A stretch of DNA of 64,000 nt from Acidovorax sp. (GTDB lineage Bacteria; Pseudomonadota; Gammaproteobacteria; Burkholderiales; Burkholderiaceae_C). How positions within the stretch are numbered: position 1 is the stretch's first letter; the number at the start of each line of letters is the position of its first letter. This document shows positions 20,562 through 30,820 of this stretch, one piece after another. The stretch lies in NCBI RefSeq assembly GCF_027492855.1, contig NZ_JAPUDY010000008.1, positions 124,001-188,000 of the forward strand, written 5' to 3'. The notes under the pieces were generated by a model, which saw only the letters and a program-made list of their open reading frames with translations, ran no database searches and was not told the origin of the DNA. Made by a program: the position numbers and the translations under genes.

Positions 20562-21209
20562 TCAAACCGCTTTGACCTGGCGCCCTGCGCGCCAGGCGCC
20601 AAAGATGGCGATCAGGCCTGGGATGAAAATCATCGCCCAGATGATCTTGTCCAGGTTCTCCTTCACCCAGGCAAAGTTGCCAAAGAAGTAGCCCGCCGTG
20701 CAGATGCCCAGCACCCACAGCAGTGCGCCGCCCACGTTGTAGGCCGTGAACTTGGCGCGGCCCATTTCGGCCACACCCGCCACAAAGGGTGCGAAGGTGC
20801 GGATGAAGGGCATGAAACGCGCGATGACGATGGTGATGCCGCCGTATTTTTCATAGAAGTTGTGTGCCTGGTCGAACGCACGGCGGTTGAACCAGCGCGA
20901 GTCTTCCCACTGGAACACCTTTGGTCCGAAGAAGCGGCCAATCGAGTAGTTGCACTGGTCGCCCAGGATGGCCGCCGCAATAAGCACGGCACAGGCCAGC
21001 GGAAAACTCATCATCCCCGCCCCACACAGCGCACCCACGATGAACAGCAGCGAATCGCCCGGCAAAAACGGCATGACCACCACGCCCGTCTCGACAAACA
21101 CGATCAGGAACAGCAGCGCATACACCCAGGGGCCGTAGGCCTGCACAAAAGCTTCGAGGTACTTGTCGATGTGCAGGATGAAGTCAATCAGAAAGGTGAC
21201 CAGTTCCAT
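20562..21209 (-). CDS. DedA family inner-membrane protein
   Basis: A 215-residue polytopic protein of the DedA/SNARE-associated family, whose members are linked to undecaprenyl phosphate or phospholipid flipping and membrane homeostasis. Typical parts are FVETGVVVMPFLPGDSLLF with its acidic residues, and ARFMPFIRTFAPFVAGVAEM followed by FTAYNVGGALLW. It is divergent from mutL. No operon partner is evident. Confidence 0.93.
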   Translation of the reverse strand: MELVTFLIDFILHIDKYLEAFVQAYGPWVYALLFLIVFVETGVVVMPFLPGDSLLFIVGALCGAGMMSFPLACAVLIAAAILGDQCNYSIGRFFGPKVFQWEDSRWFNRRAFDQAHNFYEKYGGITIVIARFMPFIRTFAPFVAGVAEMGRAKFTAYNVGGALLWVLGICTAGYFFGNFAWVKENLDKIIWAMIFIPGLIAIFGAWRAGRQVKAV

Positions 21210-21316
21210 GGGATGGCCGGCGGCGGACCGGGCGTTGAAAAAACAGCGGGCATTATCCCTGTCGACCTATGCCGCTCCCGGATACCCCTGCGCAGCCCCG
21301 CCCTAAAATCTGCCGG

Positions 21317-23305
21317 GTGAACGACGACACCACCACCCTCCCCGCAGCGGCGCAGCCCGCCCCAATCACCACCACCGCCCGCCGCCCCATCCGCGACCTG
21401 CCCGACGAGCTGATCAGCCAGATCGCCGCAGGCGAGGTGGTGGAGCGCCCCGCCTCGGTGGTGCGCGAGCTGGTGGACAACGCGCTCGACGCGGGTGCCA
21501 CGCAGATCACCGTGCGCCTGTCGGCGGGTGGCGTGCGGCTGATCACTGTGGAAGACGACGGCGGCGGCATTCCGCAAGCAGAGCTGCCCGTGGCCCTGCG
21601 CCGCCACGCCACCAGCAAGATCACCAACCTGAACGACCTGGAAACCGTGGCCACCATGGGCTTTCGGGGCGAGGCGCTGGCAGCCATCGCCTCGGTGTCG
21701 GAGATGTCGCTGCTCTCGCGCCCCGCCGCCCAGGCCAGCGCCTTTTTGCTGGACGCCCGCAGCGGCGAGCTGCGCCCCGCCGCCCGCAACACCGGCACCA
21801 CGGTGGAGGTGAAGGAGCTGTTCTTCTCCACCCCCGCACGCCGCAAGTTTTTGAAGACTGACGCCACCGAGCTGGCCCACTGCATCGAATCGGTGCGCCG
21901 CCACGCGCTGGCGCGGCCCGACGTGGGTTTTGCCATCTGGCACGAAGGCAAGCTGGTGGAGCAATGGCGCGCCACCTTCGTGCCCGGCCAGGGCGATGCC
22001 CAGGATGCGCTCGCCCGCCGCCTGTCGGACGTGCTGGGAGAAGACTTCGTCACCCAATCCGTGGCCGTGCAGCACCGCGTGGGCCCCGTCACCGTGACCG
22101 GCCGCGCAGGCCTGCCCGACGCCGCCCGCTCGCGCCCCGACCACCAATACTGCTACGTCAACGGCCGCTTCGTGCGCGACAAGGTGCTCACCCACGCAGC
22201 CCGCAGCGCCTATGAAGACGTGCTGCACGGCCACAAGCAGCCCATCTACGCGCTCTACATCGAGATCGACCCGGCCCGCGTGGACGTGAACGTGCACCCC
22301 ACCAAGATCGAGGTGCGCTTTCGGGACAGCCGCGAGGTGCACCAGGCCGTGCGCCATGCGGTAGAAAACGCGCTGGCCGCCCCCCGCGCCGCCGCACTGG
22401 CCGCCGCCTCAGCCACTCCCACGGCCACCCCAGACGCTTCCTTGGCGGATGGCACCGAAGATTTCAAGCAAAAACAGCCTCTAGCGCCCAATTGGCAAGC
22501 GCAAGCAGCTATCAAATTTGAAGAACGCGGCCACCGCGTGGCCGACCTGCAGGCGCTGTGGGGGCCACGCGATACACCACCGAACACGCCCAGTGAGGCA
22601 CCCGCCGCAGAAGTGGGTGACATGTGGGCGCCATCGGCCCAGGCCCAGGCCCCTGCTGCATCGGCGGCGCCGATCGGCCGCACACCAGCCGCCACCAGCC
22701 CTTTGGACACCGAGGTGGCCTGGCCGCTGGGCCGCGCCGTGGCCCAATTGCACGGCGTCTATATCCTGGCCGAGAACGCCCAGGGCATGGTCATCGTGGA
22801 CATGCACGCCGCGCACGAACGCATCGTCTATGAACGCCTCAAAACCCAGGTGGACAGCGGCGCCCGCATCGCCAGCCAACCGCTCTTGATCCCCGCCACC
22901 TTTGCCGCCACGCCACAAGAGGTGGCCACCGCCGAAGAATCGGCCGACGTGCTGGCCACGCTGGGCATGGAGGTGGTGCCCTTCTCCCCCAAAACCCTGG
23001 CCGTGCGCGCCGTGCCCACCACGCTGGCGCAGGGCGACGCCGTGGAGCTGGCCCGCAGCGTGCTGGCCGAGTTGGCCGCCCACGACGCCACCACCGTGGT
23101 GCAGCGCGCGCGCAATGAAATCCTGGGCACCATGGCCTGCCACGGCGCCGTGCGCGCCAACCGCAGGCTCACCATCGACGAGATGAACGCCCTGCTGCGA
23201 CAGATGGAAACCACGGACCGCAGCGACCAATGCAACCACGGGCGGCCCACCTGGCGGCAACTGTCGATGAAAGAGCTGGACGCGCTCTTCCTGCGCGGCC
23301 GCTAG
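21317..23305 (+). CDS. mutL: DNA mismatch repair protein MutL
   Basis: Couples MutS mismatch recognition to strand processing. The N-terminal GHKL ATPase domain shows VRELVDNALDAG, EDDGGGIP and TMGFRGEALAAIASV, and the C-terminal dimerisation domain ends with ACHGAVRANRRL and CNHGRPTWRQLSMKELD. GTG 21317 is preferred as start (662 residues); an ATG at 21269 would add 16 residues. The inter-domain linker contains residues 385-401 encoded by a palindromic repeat copy (KQPLAPNWQAQAAIKF), in frame and away from either folded domain. Confidence 0.95.
   Translation: MNDDTTTLPAAAQPAPITTTARRPIRDLPDELISQIAAGEVVERPASVVRELVDNALDAGATQITVRLSAGGVRLITVEDDGGGIPQAELPVALRRHATSKITNLNDLETVATMGFRGEALAAIASVSEMSLLSRPAAQASAFLLDARSGELRPAARNTGTTVEVKELFFSTPARRKFLKTDATELAHCIESVRRHALARPDVGFAIWHEGKLVEQWRATFVPGQGDAQDALARRLSDVLGEDFVTQSVAVQHRVGPVTVTGRAGLPDAARSRPDHQYCYVNGRFVRDKVLTHAARSAYEDVLHGHKQPIYALYIEIDPARVDVNVHPTKIEVRFRDSREVHQAVRHAVENALAAPRAAALAAASATPTATPDASLADGTEDFKQKQPLAPNWQAQAAIKFEERGHRVADLQALWGPRDTPPNTPSEAPAAEVGDMWAPSAQAQAPAASAAPIGRTPAATSPLDTEVAWPLGRAVAQLHGVYILAENAQGMVIVDMHAAHERIVYERLKTQVDSGARIASQPLLIPATFAATPQEVATAEESADVLATLGMEVVPFSPKTLAVRAVPTTLAQGDAVELARSVLAELAAHDATTVVQRARNEILGTMACHGAVRANRRLTIDEMNALLRQMETTDRSDQCNHGRPTWRQLSMKELDALFLRGR
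22470..22519 (-). repeat. Dispersed palindromic element, copy 5 (inside mutL)
   Basis: About 50 bp, reverse orientation: AGCCTCTAGCGCCC, then GCAAGCGCAAGCAGCTATC. It is read in the same frame as the copies in the DUF455 gene and the second copy in the permease, giving PLA...QAQAA in the flexible MutL linker. Confidence 0.9.
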
Positions 23306-23385
23306 CGGACCCACCCCATCGCTTGCGACCCCGCCAGAGCCCCCCCTCCGCCTCCAGCCACTGCCCACAACCACCGGCCCGCACC

Positions 23386-24051
23386 ATGACGAAGCACCTC
23401 GCGCCCATCCACCCCCTGCGCCTGCTGGGCGCCGCAGCAACCCTGCTGTGCCTGGCTTGGCCCGCACATGCGGGGCGCCCTCTGTCGGTGGACGACGCCG
23501 GGGTAGACGAAGTGGGCCGCGGCCACATCGAGGTGTGGTGGGAGGGCCAGCGCGGCCAGCGGGGCACCACCTACGCCGCCCCGGCCTTCACCCCCATCGA
23601 AGGGCTGGAACTGGCCGCACTGCTGGCGCGCGACTTGGGCGAGCGCCAGACGCTACAAGGCCTGCAGGTCAAGTGGCTGTGGAGCCCCTCCCAAGACCAG
23701 GGCTGCAACACGGCCAGCACCGCAGGCATCCTGCACCGCCACCGGAGCCCAGGCAATCTGGTGGCGCTCAACCTCATCGGCACCTGCGCGGCGCCCTGGG
23801 GCACCGTCAACGCCAACCTGGGCACCCAGCGCGAACCCGCCCAGCCCTGGCGCCCCACCTGGGGCGCCTCGGTGGAACACAGCTGGGGCGCCATCACCCC
23901 ACACCTGGAGGCCTTTGGCACCCGGCACAGCGCACCCACCTTTCAAACCGGCGTGCGCTGGGAATGGGCGCAGGGCCGTCAAATCGACGCCACCGTGGGG
24001 CGGCAGCAAGGCCGCACCTTGTTGAGCATGGGGTTTGCGCTGGGGTTCTGA
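23386..24051 (+). CDS. Putative exported outer-membrane-type protein of unknown function
   Basis: 221 residues with a Sec signal peptide (LLGAAATLLCLAWPAHA, cleaved around residue 29). The mature part is rich in Trp, Gly and alternating strands (GHIEVWWEG, GVRWEWAQG) and ends MGFALGF, a terminal Phe such as outer-membrane beta-barrels use for BAM recognition. I do not recognise a named family. It lies downstream of mutL and may be co-transcribed. Confidence 0.7.
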   Translation: MTKHLAPIHPLRLLGAAATLLCLAWPAHAGRPLSVDDAGVDEVGRGHIEVWWEGQRGQRGTTYAAPAFTPIEGLELAALLARDLGERQTLQGLQVKWLWSPSQDQGCNTASTAGILHRHRSPGNLVALNLIGTCAAPWGTVNANLGTQREPAQPWRPTWGASVEHSWGAITPHLEAFGTRHSAPTFQTGVRWEWAQGRQIDATVGRQQGRTLLSMGFALGF

Positions 24052-24116
24052 ACGATAGGCCGCATGGGGCACGCAAGCCATATCCACGCCCCCACGGACT
24101 GAGCCGCCTCGCCAGT

Positions 24117-24142
24117 AAAAAAGCCCGCAATTGCGGGCTTTG
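24117..24142 (-). terminator. Rho-independent terminator of glpQ
   Basis: A perfect palindrome with stem AAAGCCCGCA/TGCGGGCTTT and loop AT, followed on the minus strand by a T run. It sits about 30 bp beyond the glpQ stop. Confidence 0.85.
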
Positions 24143-24174
24143 ACGTCGGGCTACCCGCCAAAAGGCGGGGGCCA

Positions 24175-25335
24175 TCACTTGTCCCGCGCCGTCTTGGCCG
24201 TATCAGCGAAGTCGCTGAATACGCCGTCCACGCCCAGCTCGTAGAACCGCTTGTACTCGGCCTTGGGGTCGCCCTTGTAGTCCGAGGCCAGGCGCTTGGC
24301 TTCGTTGCGGAAGGTGTAGGCATGCACCAGCAGGCCTTCGGCGTGGGCGTTCTTCACCACGTCGGTGGGGGCCATCATCACGCGGTCGCGTTCGTCGATC
24401 TTGCCGTCGCCGTTCAGGTCGTCGGGCTTGCCATCCTTGTTGGCATCCACTTGTTTGGAGGGAATGAGGTAAGGCTTCCAGGGGCCGATGCCGTCGGCGT
24501 ACGTCTTGACCTCTTTCAGGCCTGCCGGGGTCAGCAGGCTAGCGAAGGTGCGCTTGTCTCCGGCCACGGCAAAGTCGTAGGGCTTGTCGTAGGGGGCCAC
24601 CAGCGACATGGTGCCGTCGGGGTTCACGTCGTCCGCGTCCACCAGTTGCACCAGGCGAATTTGCGTCTTGGTGCGCAGGTACTTGAGGTTGGACACTTCG
24701 AACGACTGCACGATGACCGGCGAGGTCTTGGTGGTGTAGCCGTACTTGGCCAGCACGGCAAGCAGGCGGTCTTCCAGCTTGAGGCCCAGGTTGACGTGGT
24801 AGGTGGGGTGCTTGGTTTCGGGGTACACGCCCACGGTGCGGCCGGCCTTGGCGCCTTCGGTCTTGGCGAGGTCCAGCACTTCTTCGAGCGTGGGGATCTG
24901 GTATTTGCCGTTGTGCGACTGGTCGCGGTCGGCCAGGGGCTGCACGGCGCGCAGGGTCTTGATTTCGGCCAGGGTGAAGTCGCTGGCGAACCAACCTTCT
25001 TCTTCCACGCCGTCCACCACCTTCTTGGTCTTGCGGCTGGCGAATTCGGCGCGGGTGGACACGTCGGTGGTGCCGGTGATGTTGGGCTCGTGGCGGGCCA
25101 CCAGCACGCCGTCCTTGGTGGCGACGAGGTCGGGCTCGATGAAGTCGGCGCCCATCTCGATCGCAAGCTTGTAGCCCTCCATGGTGTGGTCGGGCAGGTA
25201 GCCAGCGGCTCCCCGGTGGCCAATGACCAACGGCTTGTCGCCGCTCAGGGTGGGATATTCATCGTTGCCACCACAAGCGGCCAACAGGGCCACCAGGGCC
25301 AGCGCGCCCAATTTCGCACCAGAAATGTGCAGCAT
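24175..25335 (-). CDS. glpQ: Glycerophosphodiester phosphodiesterase, lipoprotein form
   Basis: Hydrolyses glycerophosphodiesters to glycerol 3-phosphate and an alcohol. The 386 residues include a lipobox LLAAC with Cys21, the catalytic start VIGHRGAAG with His40, and Glu67/Asp69 and His82 in the metal site. Residues 297-317 ([18 protein letters not shown]) form two EF-hand/dockerin-like calcium loops not present in standard GlpQ. Ser/Thr substitution is not seen at catalytic sites. GAGGAGAAG precedes the ATG. It is divergent from gdhA and has a Pho-box-like repeat 59 bp upstream. Confidence 0.94.
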   Translation of the reverse strand: MLHISGAKLGALALVALLAACGGNDEYPTLSGDKPLVIGHRGAAGYLPDHTMEGYKLAIEMGADFIEPDLVATKDGVLVARHEPNITGTTDVSTRAEFASRKTKKVVDGVEEEGWFASDFTLAEIKTLRAVQPLADRDQSHNGKYQIPTLEEVLDLAKTEGAKAGRTVGVYPETKHPTYHVNLGLKLEDRLLAVLAKYGYTTKTSPVIVQSFEVSNLKYLRTKTQIRLVQLVDADDVNPDGTMSLVAPYDKPYDFAVAGDKRTFASLLTPAGLKEVKTYADGIGPWKPYLIPSKQVDANKDGKPDDLNGDGKIDERDRVMMAPTDVVKNAHAEGLLVHAYTFRNEAKRLASDYKGDPKAEYKRFYELGVDGVFSDFADTAKTARDK

Positions 25336-25393
25336 GTTCTTCTCCTCGCTATGTCGTTTGTTTGTAAGAACCAACCGTTGAACTATGGGGCCA

Positions 25394-25437
25394 CCCCGTG
25401 ACAGCGCCATGACTTTTTTTGCACCATTTTGTGACAA
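25394..25437 (-). promoter_or_regulatory. Candidate Pho box (PhoB binding site) upstream of glpQ
   Basis: Four consecutive 11-bp units on the minus strand: TTGTCACAAAA, TGGTGCAAAAA, AAGTCATGGCG and CTGTCACGGGG. The first and last units match the TGTCA-plus-A/T layout of a Pho box well, the middle two only partly. The spacing of exactly 11 bp and the downstream phosphodiesterase gene support phosphate-starvation control. Confidence 0.45.
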
Positions 25438-25612
25438 CTGCGGCGGGCCAGCGCAAAAAAACGCACCAACATATGACATGAATCCCTTGCATTCCCCACT
25501 ATTGTGCGTAGTCGTATGACTTTTGAACATAATGTCATGCTGCAGTGCGCCATTGCACGCCTGCCGTTGTCCGTTGTTGTTTGTCCTTTTGATGCAGAAA
25601 GTCTTTTGAACC

Positions 25613-26956
25613 ATGAAACACGCGTCCGCTGAAAGTTTTCTCTCCCAAGTGGCCCTTCGCAACCCCGGCCAGCCCGAGTTTCTGCAGGCGGTCACAGAAG
25701 TCATGGAGAGCCTGTGGCCCTTCATTGCCCAGCACCCCCGTTATGCAGAGCACGGCCTGCTGGAGCGGCTGGTGGAGCCCGAGCGCATCGTGATGTTCCG
25801 CGTGTCGTGGGTGGACGACCACGGCACGGTGCAGGTCAACCGCGGCTACCGCATCCAGCACAGCATGGCGATTGGCCCCTACAAGGGCGGGCTGCGTTTT
25901 CACCCCTCGGTGAACCTGTCGGTGCTGAAGTTTCTGGCGTTTGAGCAGACCTTCAAGAACGCGCTGACCACGCTGCCCATGGGCGGCGGCAAGGGCGGCA
26001 GCGACTTCGACCCCAAGGGCAAGAGCCCCGGCGAAGTCATGCGTTTTTGCCAGGCTTTCGTGTCCGAGCTGTTCCGCCACGTGGGCGCCGACACCGATGT
26101 GCCAGCGGGCGACATCGGCGTGGGTGGCCGCGAGGTGGGCTACATGGCCGGTATGTACAAAAAACTCAGCAACCGCTCGGACTGCGTGTTCACCGGCAAG
26201 GGCCTGTCGTTCGGCGGCTCGCTGATCCGCCCCGAGGCCACGGGCTACGGCACCGTGTACTTCGCGCAAGAGATGCTCAAAACACGCGGCCGCTCGTTCG
26301 ACGGCCTGCGCGTGTCGGTGTCGGGCTCGGGCAACGTGGCGCAGTACGCGGTAGAAAAGGCCATGGAGCTGGGCGCCAAGGTGGTTACCGTGTCGGATTC
26401 GAGCGGCACCATCGTGGACGAGGACGGCTTCACCCCTGAAAAGCTCGCCATCCTGATGGACGTGAAAAACCACCACTATGGCCGTGTGAGCGACTACGCC
26501 AAGCGCACTGGCGCGCATTTTGAAGCCGGTGTGCGCCCCTGGCACGTGAAGGTGGACGTGGCCCTGCCCTGCGCCACCCAAAACGAGCTGGACGCGAACG
26601 ACGCTGCCACCCTCATCCGCAACGGCGTGCTTTGCGTGGCCGAAGGCGCCAACATGCCATCGACCATCGAAGCCGCCAAGGCCTTCGAGGCGGCCGGTGT
26701 GCTGTATGCGCCCGGCAAGGCCAGCAATGCAGGGGGCGTGGCCACCTCGGGCCTGGAGATGAGCCAGAACGCCGAGCGCATGTCCTGGCCCCGCGAAGAG
26801 GTGGACGCCCGCCTGCTGCAGATCATGCAAGGCATCCACGCCGCCTGCCTGCAATACGGCAAACGCCCCGATGGCAGCGTGAGCTACATCGACGGCGCCA
26901 ACATCGCCGGTTTTGTGAAGGTGGCGGACGCGATGCTGGCGCAGGGCGTGGTGTAA
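25613..26956 (+). CDS. gdhA: NADP-specific glutamate dehydrogenase
   Basis: Forms glutamate from 2-oxoglutarate, ammonia and NADPH. The 447-residue hexameric-type enzyme shows [14 protein letters not shown], the [18 protein letters not shown] active-site block, and the Rossmann [15 protein letters not shown]. Length matches the small (about 450-residue) bacterial NADP enzyme. It is divergent from glpQ with a 277-bp gap that should contain both promoters. Confidence 0.97.
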   Translation: MKHASAESFLSQVALRNPGQPEFLQAVTEVMESLWPFIAQHPRYAEHGLLERLVEPERIVMFRVSWVDDHGTVQVNRGYRIQHSMAIGPYKGGLRFHPSVNLSVLKFLAFEQTFKNALTTLPMGGGKGGSDFDPKGKSPGEVMRFCQAFVSELFRHVGADTDVPAGDIGVGGREVGYMAGMYKKLSNRSDCVFTGKGLSFGGSLIRPEATGYGTVYFAQEMLKTRGRSFDGLRVSVSGSGNVAQYAVEKAMELGAKVVTVSDSSGTIVDEDGFTPEKLAILMDVKNHHYGRVSDYAKRTGAHFEAGVRPWHVKVDVALPCATQNELDANDAATLIRNGVLCVAEGANMPSTIEAAKAFEAAGVLYAPGKASNAGGVATSGLEMSQNAERMSWPREEVDARLLQIMQGIHAACLQYGKRPDGSVSYIDGANIAGFVKVADAMLAQGVV

Positions 26957-27018
26957 ACCCGCTGGGGCAGAGTCGCCTTGCCAGAACTTTTGTGGCAAAG
27001 CGGAGTCATGCCCCCTGC

Positions 27019-27861
27019 ATGAAACGCACGTCCTTTTTCATCTGCCTGGCGTTGGCCATTGCGGTCACCGCAGGGTGCGCCACGCTGGATACCAAGCAGC
27101 GCGAATGGATCTTCCAGCCCAGCGACCGCAGTTGGGGCGGCGCGCAATCCACCGAGGACATGGAGGACGTGTGGATCGACTTCCAGTCCAGCGCCAGTGG
27201 CAAGGCCGAGCGGCTGCATGGGCTGTGGCTGCCTCATGACCAGGTCGGCCAGGCCGATGCGCCGGTGCTGCTGTACCTGCACGGCGCGCGCTGGAACGTC
27301 ACAGGCTCCGCAGGCCGCATCCGGCGCATGCAGGCGCTGGGGTTTTCGGTGCTGGCCATCGATTACCGGGGGTTTGGCCAGAGCAGCGCAGGCCTGCCGT
27401 CCGAGGAGACCGCCGCCGAGGACGCGCGCGCGGCCTGGGACTGGCTGGCGCAGACAAAGCCCAATAAGCCCCGCTACATCTTCGGCCATTCGCTGGGCGG
27501 CGCCATCGCCATTGACCTGGCGCGCCAGGTGCCCGACGAACAAGGCACCATCGTTGAAGGCACCTTCACCAGCATTCCCGAGGTGGTCAGCACCTTCAAA
27601 TGGGGCTGGCTGCCCGTGTCAGGGCTGATCACCCAGCGTTTTGATTCGGTGCGCAAGGTGTCCGAGATCGGCTCGCCCCTGCTGGTGGTGCATGGCAGCC
27701 AGGACAGCCTGATCCAGCCCAGCCTGGGCCGCAAGCTGTACGAGGCAGCGGCTGAGCCCAAGCGCTTCGTGCTGGTGGAGGGCGGCTCGCACCACAACAC
27801 CAATGCCGTGGGCCGAGGCCTCTACCGCGAGGCCGTGGCATCGTTGTTCAAGCTGAGGTAA
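27019..27861 (+). CDS. Alpha/beta hydrolase, lipoprotein
   Basis: A 280-residue hydrolase anchored by a lipobox (VTAGC, Cys20). The nucleophile Ser158 lies in FGHSLGG, with acid Asp229 (HGSQD) and His258/259 (GGSHHN). It resembles the BEM46/YqkD-type serine hydrolases; substrate unknown. The start at 27019 gives the signal peptide MKRTSFFICLALAIAVTAGC. It lies downstream of gdhA in the same direction. Confidence 0.9.
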   Translation: MKRTSFFICLALAIAVTAGCATLDTKQREWIFQPSDRSWGGAQSTEDMEDVWIDFQSSASGKAERLHGLWLPHDQVGQADAPVLLYLHGARWNVTGSAGRIRRMQALGFSVLAIDYRGFGQSSAGLPSEETAAEDARAAWDWLAQTKPNKPRYIFGHSLGGAIAIDLARQVPDEQGTIVEGTFTSIPEVVSTFKWGWLPVSGLITQRFDSVRKVSEIGSPLLVVHGSQDSLIQPSLGRKLYEAAAEPKRFVLVEGGSHHNTNAVGRGLYREAVASLFKLR

Positions 27862-27937
27862 AGAGCGCTTCGCGTGTTGCGGCGGCCGCTGCGCCCAGTC
27901 CGGAAGGCAATGCCCCTTCTGGTACTCTCAGACATAT

Positions 27938-29179
27938 ATGTCTGCCCCTTCCGCCACTGCCGTCCCAGCGGCTTCCCCTGTCTCGATCAACCCCGGCCTG
28001 GCCATCCTGGTGCTGGCCTTGCTGCTCTCCATCCAGCCCGTCACCACCGACCTCTACCTGCCCGCCCTGCCCGCCCTCACGCGCAGCCTGGGCGCGCCCA
28101 TGGCGGCGGCACAACTCACGCTCAGCGGCCTGCTGCTGGCGTTTGGTTGCTCGCAGATGGTGTGGGGGCCGCTGTCTGACCGCTTTGGCCGCCGCCCTAT
28201 CCTGCTCGCTGGCCTCGCCATCTACACCGTGGCCTCGCTGGGCAGCGCGTTTGCGCCCACCATGGCACTGCTGATCACCTGGCGCATTGCCCAGGGCGCC
28301 GCCATGGGCGCGGTGGTGATGTGCGCACGCGCCATCGTGCGCGACCTGTACACACCGCTCGAAGGCGCGCGCTCCATGTCCAAGGCGCTCACGGGCCTTG
28401 GCATCGTGGCCTGCATCTGCGCGCCCCTGGGCGGCCTGCTCAGCGAATGGCTGGGCTGGCGCGCGGCGCTGCTGGCCCTTACGGTGTACGCCGTGGTCAC
28501 GCTGGCCCTGGTGGCCTTGCGCATGCCCGAGACCCTGGCGCAGCGCAACCCCCAGGCCCTGCAACCGCGCGCGCTGGCTGGCACCTGGCTGCAGGTGCTA
28601 CGCAACCCCACCTTTTGGGCGTTTTCGCTGCAGACCACGGCCACCTATGGCGGGCTGTTCACCTTTCTGGCGGCGTCCTCGTTTGTTTATATCGACGTGC
28701 TGGGCCTCACACGCACGCAATACGGCTGGGCGATGGCATCGGCCTGCGCGGCCTACTTTGCTGGCACCTTTCTGTGTCGCCGCCTGCTGGCCCGCCATGG
28801 CCTGCAGCGCACGGTGGCCATTGCCGGGGGCTTGAGCGTGGCCGGTGGCACGCTGATGGCGCTGGTGGCCTGGCTGGGCTGGCAACAGCCCTGGGCCCTG
28901 ACGCTGCCGTTTTACCTGTTCATGGTGGCCCATGGCATCCACCAGCCCTGCGGGCAAAGCGGCGCGGTGGGGCCGTTTCCCAAAGCGGCGGGCGTGGCAT
29001 CGGCGCTCAACGGTTTCATGATGATGCTGGCGGCCTTTGCGATTGGGGGCTGGCTGGGCATGCGGCTCGATGGCACGGTGTGGCCGCTGGTCAATGGCAT
29101 CTGGTTCTGGTCGGTGGTGCTGGCAGTGATTTCGTGGACGCTGGTGCAAAAGTTTGGAGCCGCCCGTGAGCACGCCTAA
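27938..29179 (+). CDS. Bcr/CflA family drug-resistance MFS transporter
   Basis: A 413-residue major facilitator with about 12 helices. The Bcr/CflA signature is clear: [14 protein letters not shown] in the first helix region, then [18 protein letters not shown] in loop 2-3 and [19 protein letters not shown]. Members export drugs or metabolites with proton exchange; the substrate is unknown. Its end overlaps the start of miaA by 14 bp. Confidence 0.93.
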   Translation: MSAPSATAVPAASPVSINPGLAILVLALLLSIQPVTTDLYLPALPALTRSLGAPMAAAQLTLSGLLLAFGCSQMVWGPLSDRFGRRPILLAGLAIYTVASLGSAFAPTMALLITWRIAQGAAMGAVVMCARAIVRDLYTPLEGARSMSKALTGLGIVACICAPLGGLLSEWLGWRAALLALTVYAVVTLALVALRMPETLAQRNPQALQPRALAGTWLQVLRNPTFWAFSLQTTATYGGLFTFLAASSFVYIDVLGLTRTQYGWAMASACAAYFAGTFLCRRLLARHGLQRTVAIAGGLSVAGGTLMALVAWLGWQQPWALTLPFYLFMVAHGIHQPCGQSGAVGPFPKAAGVASALNGFMMMLAAFAIGGWLGMRLDGTVWPLVNGIWFWSVVLAVISWTLVQKFGAAREHA

Positions 29180-30167
29180 CGCACTGCCAGTCATCGCCCT
29201 CGCGGGCCCCACCGCGTCCGGCAAAACCGCCGGTGCCCTGGCCCTGGCCGCCGTGCTGGGCAAACAGGGCCTGCCGGTGGAGATCATCAGCGTGGATTCG
29301 GCCCTGGTGTACCAGGGCATGGACATTGGCACCGCCAAACCCACGCCGGACGAGCGCGCCTTTGTCCCGCACCACCTCATCGACATCCGCGACCCGCTGC
29401 AGGCCTACAGCGCCGCCGAGTTCGTACAAGACGCCACCCGGCTCATCGCTGAGATCCGCGCACGCGGCGCCCTGCCGCTGCTGGTGGGCGGCACCATGCT
29501 GTACTTCAAGGCGCTGTTCGACGGCATCGACGACATGCCCGCCGCCGACCCCGAGGTGCGTGCACGGCTGGAGGCGCAGGCCGCCGAGCAAGGCTGGCCC
29601 GCGCTGCACGCCGAGCTGGCGCGCGTGGACCCCGCCACCGCCGCCCGCCTGGCGCCCGGCGACAGCCAGCGTATCCAGCGCGCGCTGGAGGTGTGGCATG
29701 TGTCGGGCCAGCCGCTGTCGAGCTTTCACACTACAAAAAAAGGAGCTGGTAGCGCTTTACCAGCAAGCGCTAGCGCCCTTTTTTCTTTGGAGCCCGACAA
29801 CCGCGCCTGGCTGCACGAGCGCATCGCCCAGCGCTTTGACGCCATGTTGTCTGGCGGCTTTATCGACGAGGTACAGGCCCTGCGCGCACGCGGTGACCTG
29901 CACCCCGACCTGCCCTCCATGCGTTGCGTGGGCTACCGCCAGGTGTGGGACGAACTGGACTTTCTGGCCGCGCAAGCGCCCGGCCGCCCCATGAACATGG
30001 GCCTGCTGCGCGAACGCGGCGTCGCCGCCACGCGCCAGTTGGCCAAGCGCCAGATCACCTGGCTGCGCAGCATGCCGCAGCGCCAGTCCATCGCCTGCGA
30101 CCAGCCCCACGCCGTGGCGCATCTGGTGCAGGCCGTGCTGCAGCGGCTGGAGTTACGCACACCATGA
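29166..30167 (+). CDS. miaA: tRNA dimethylallyltransferase
   Basis: Adds the dimethylallyl group to A37 of tRNAs reading UNN codons. Walker A is GPTASGKT with Lys20, and the family blocks [19 protein letters not shown] and [13 protein letters not shown] are present. GTG 29166 is preferred, with GGAG 7 bp upstream. Residues 189-207 ([16 protein letters not shown]) come from a palindromic repeat copy placed in the variable loop after the QPLSSF segment. It overlaps the next gene by ATGA. Confidence 0.96.
   Translation: MSTPNALPVIALAGPTASGKTAGALALAAVLGKQGLPVEIISVDSALVYQGMDIGTAKPTPDERAFVPHHLIDIRDPLQAYSAAEFVQDATRLIAEIRARGALPLLVGGTMLYFKALFDGIDDMPAADPEVRARLEAQAAEQGWPALHAELARVDPATAARLAPGDSQRIQRALEVWHVSGQPLSSFHTTKKGAGSALPASASALFSLEPDNRAWLHERIAQRFDAMLSGGFIDEVQALRARGDLHPDLPSMRCVGYRQVWDELDFLAAQAPGRPMNMGLLRERGVAATRQLAKRQITWLRSMPQRQSIACDQPHAVAHLVQAVLQRLELRTP
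29731..29787 (+). repeat. Dispersed palindromic element, copy 6 (inside miaA)
   Basis: About 57 bp, forward orientation: GGAGCTGGTAGCGCTT, spacer, then GCAAGCGCTAGCGCC and a T run. Read as [11 protein letters not shown] in the same frame as copies 1 and 7. Confidence 0.85.
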
Positions 30168-30820
30168 CGCTGCTGCGCGTGGAAGGCCTCGGCAAACACT
30201 ACGGCTCCACACCGGTATTCAGCAACGTGGACTTCAGCGTGGCGCCCGGCGAGTTCGTGGCCATCGTGGGCGACTCGGGCGTGGGCAAATCCACCCTGCT
30301 CAACTGCCTGGCGGGCCTGGACACCTGGGACACCGGCCGCATCACCCATGGCACTACCGACCTGGGCCAGTTGGACGACACCGCCCGCGCCCTATGGCGG
30401 CGTGCACACGTGGGCTTTGTGTTCCAGGCCTTCCACGTGCTGCCGCACCTGGACGTGGCCCAGAACATCGCCCTGCCGCTGATGCTGCTGGGCCAGAACG
30501 ACGCCGCCCGCGTGCAGCACATGCTGGCCGCCGTGGGCCTGGCCGAGTTGGGCGCACGCCTGCCCCAACAGCTCAGCGGCGGCCAGCTGCAGCGCGTGGC
30601 CATCGCCCGCGCCCTGGTGCACCGCCCCGCCCTGCTGCTGGCCGACGAGCCCACCGGCAACCTCGACCCCACCACCGCAGCCCGCGTGATGGACCTGCTG
30701 CTGGCGCAAACGCGCGAGCATGGGGCGTCGCTGGTGCTGGTCACGCATTCAGATACGGCGGCGGCGCGGGCAGACCGGGTGTTGCGGCTGAGCGCGCAGG
30801 GAATGGCCATAGCCGGCTAA
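30164..30820 (+). CDS. ABC transporter ATP-binding protein (YbbA/LolD-like)
   Basis: A 218-residue ATPase of the type that pairs with FtsX/MacB-like permeases. Walker A is GDSGVGKST (Lys42), the signature [15 protein letters not shown] and Walker [13 protein letters not shown]. The likely partner is the 881-residue permease at 32598, which is separated from it by a channel gene. Start ATG overlaps the miaA stop, so it is translated with miaA. Confidence 0.93.
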   Translation: MTLLRVEGLGKHYGSTPVFSNVDFSVAPGEFVAIVGDSGVGKSTLLNCLAGLDTWDTGRITHGTTDLGQLDDTARALWRRAHVGFVFQAFHVLPHLDVAQNIALPLMLLGQNDAARVQHMLAAVGLAELGARLPQQLSGGQLQRVAIARALVHRPALLLADEPTGNLDPTTAARVMDLLLAQTREHGASLVLVTHSDTAAARADRVLRLSAQGMAIAG

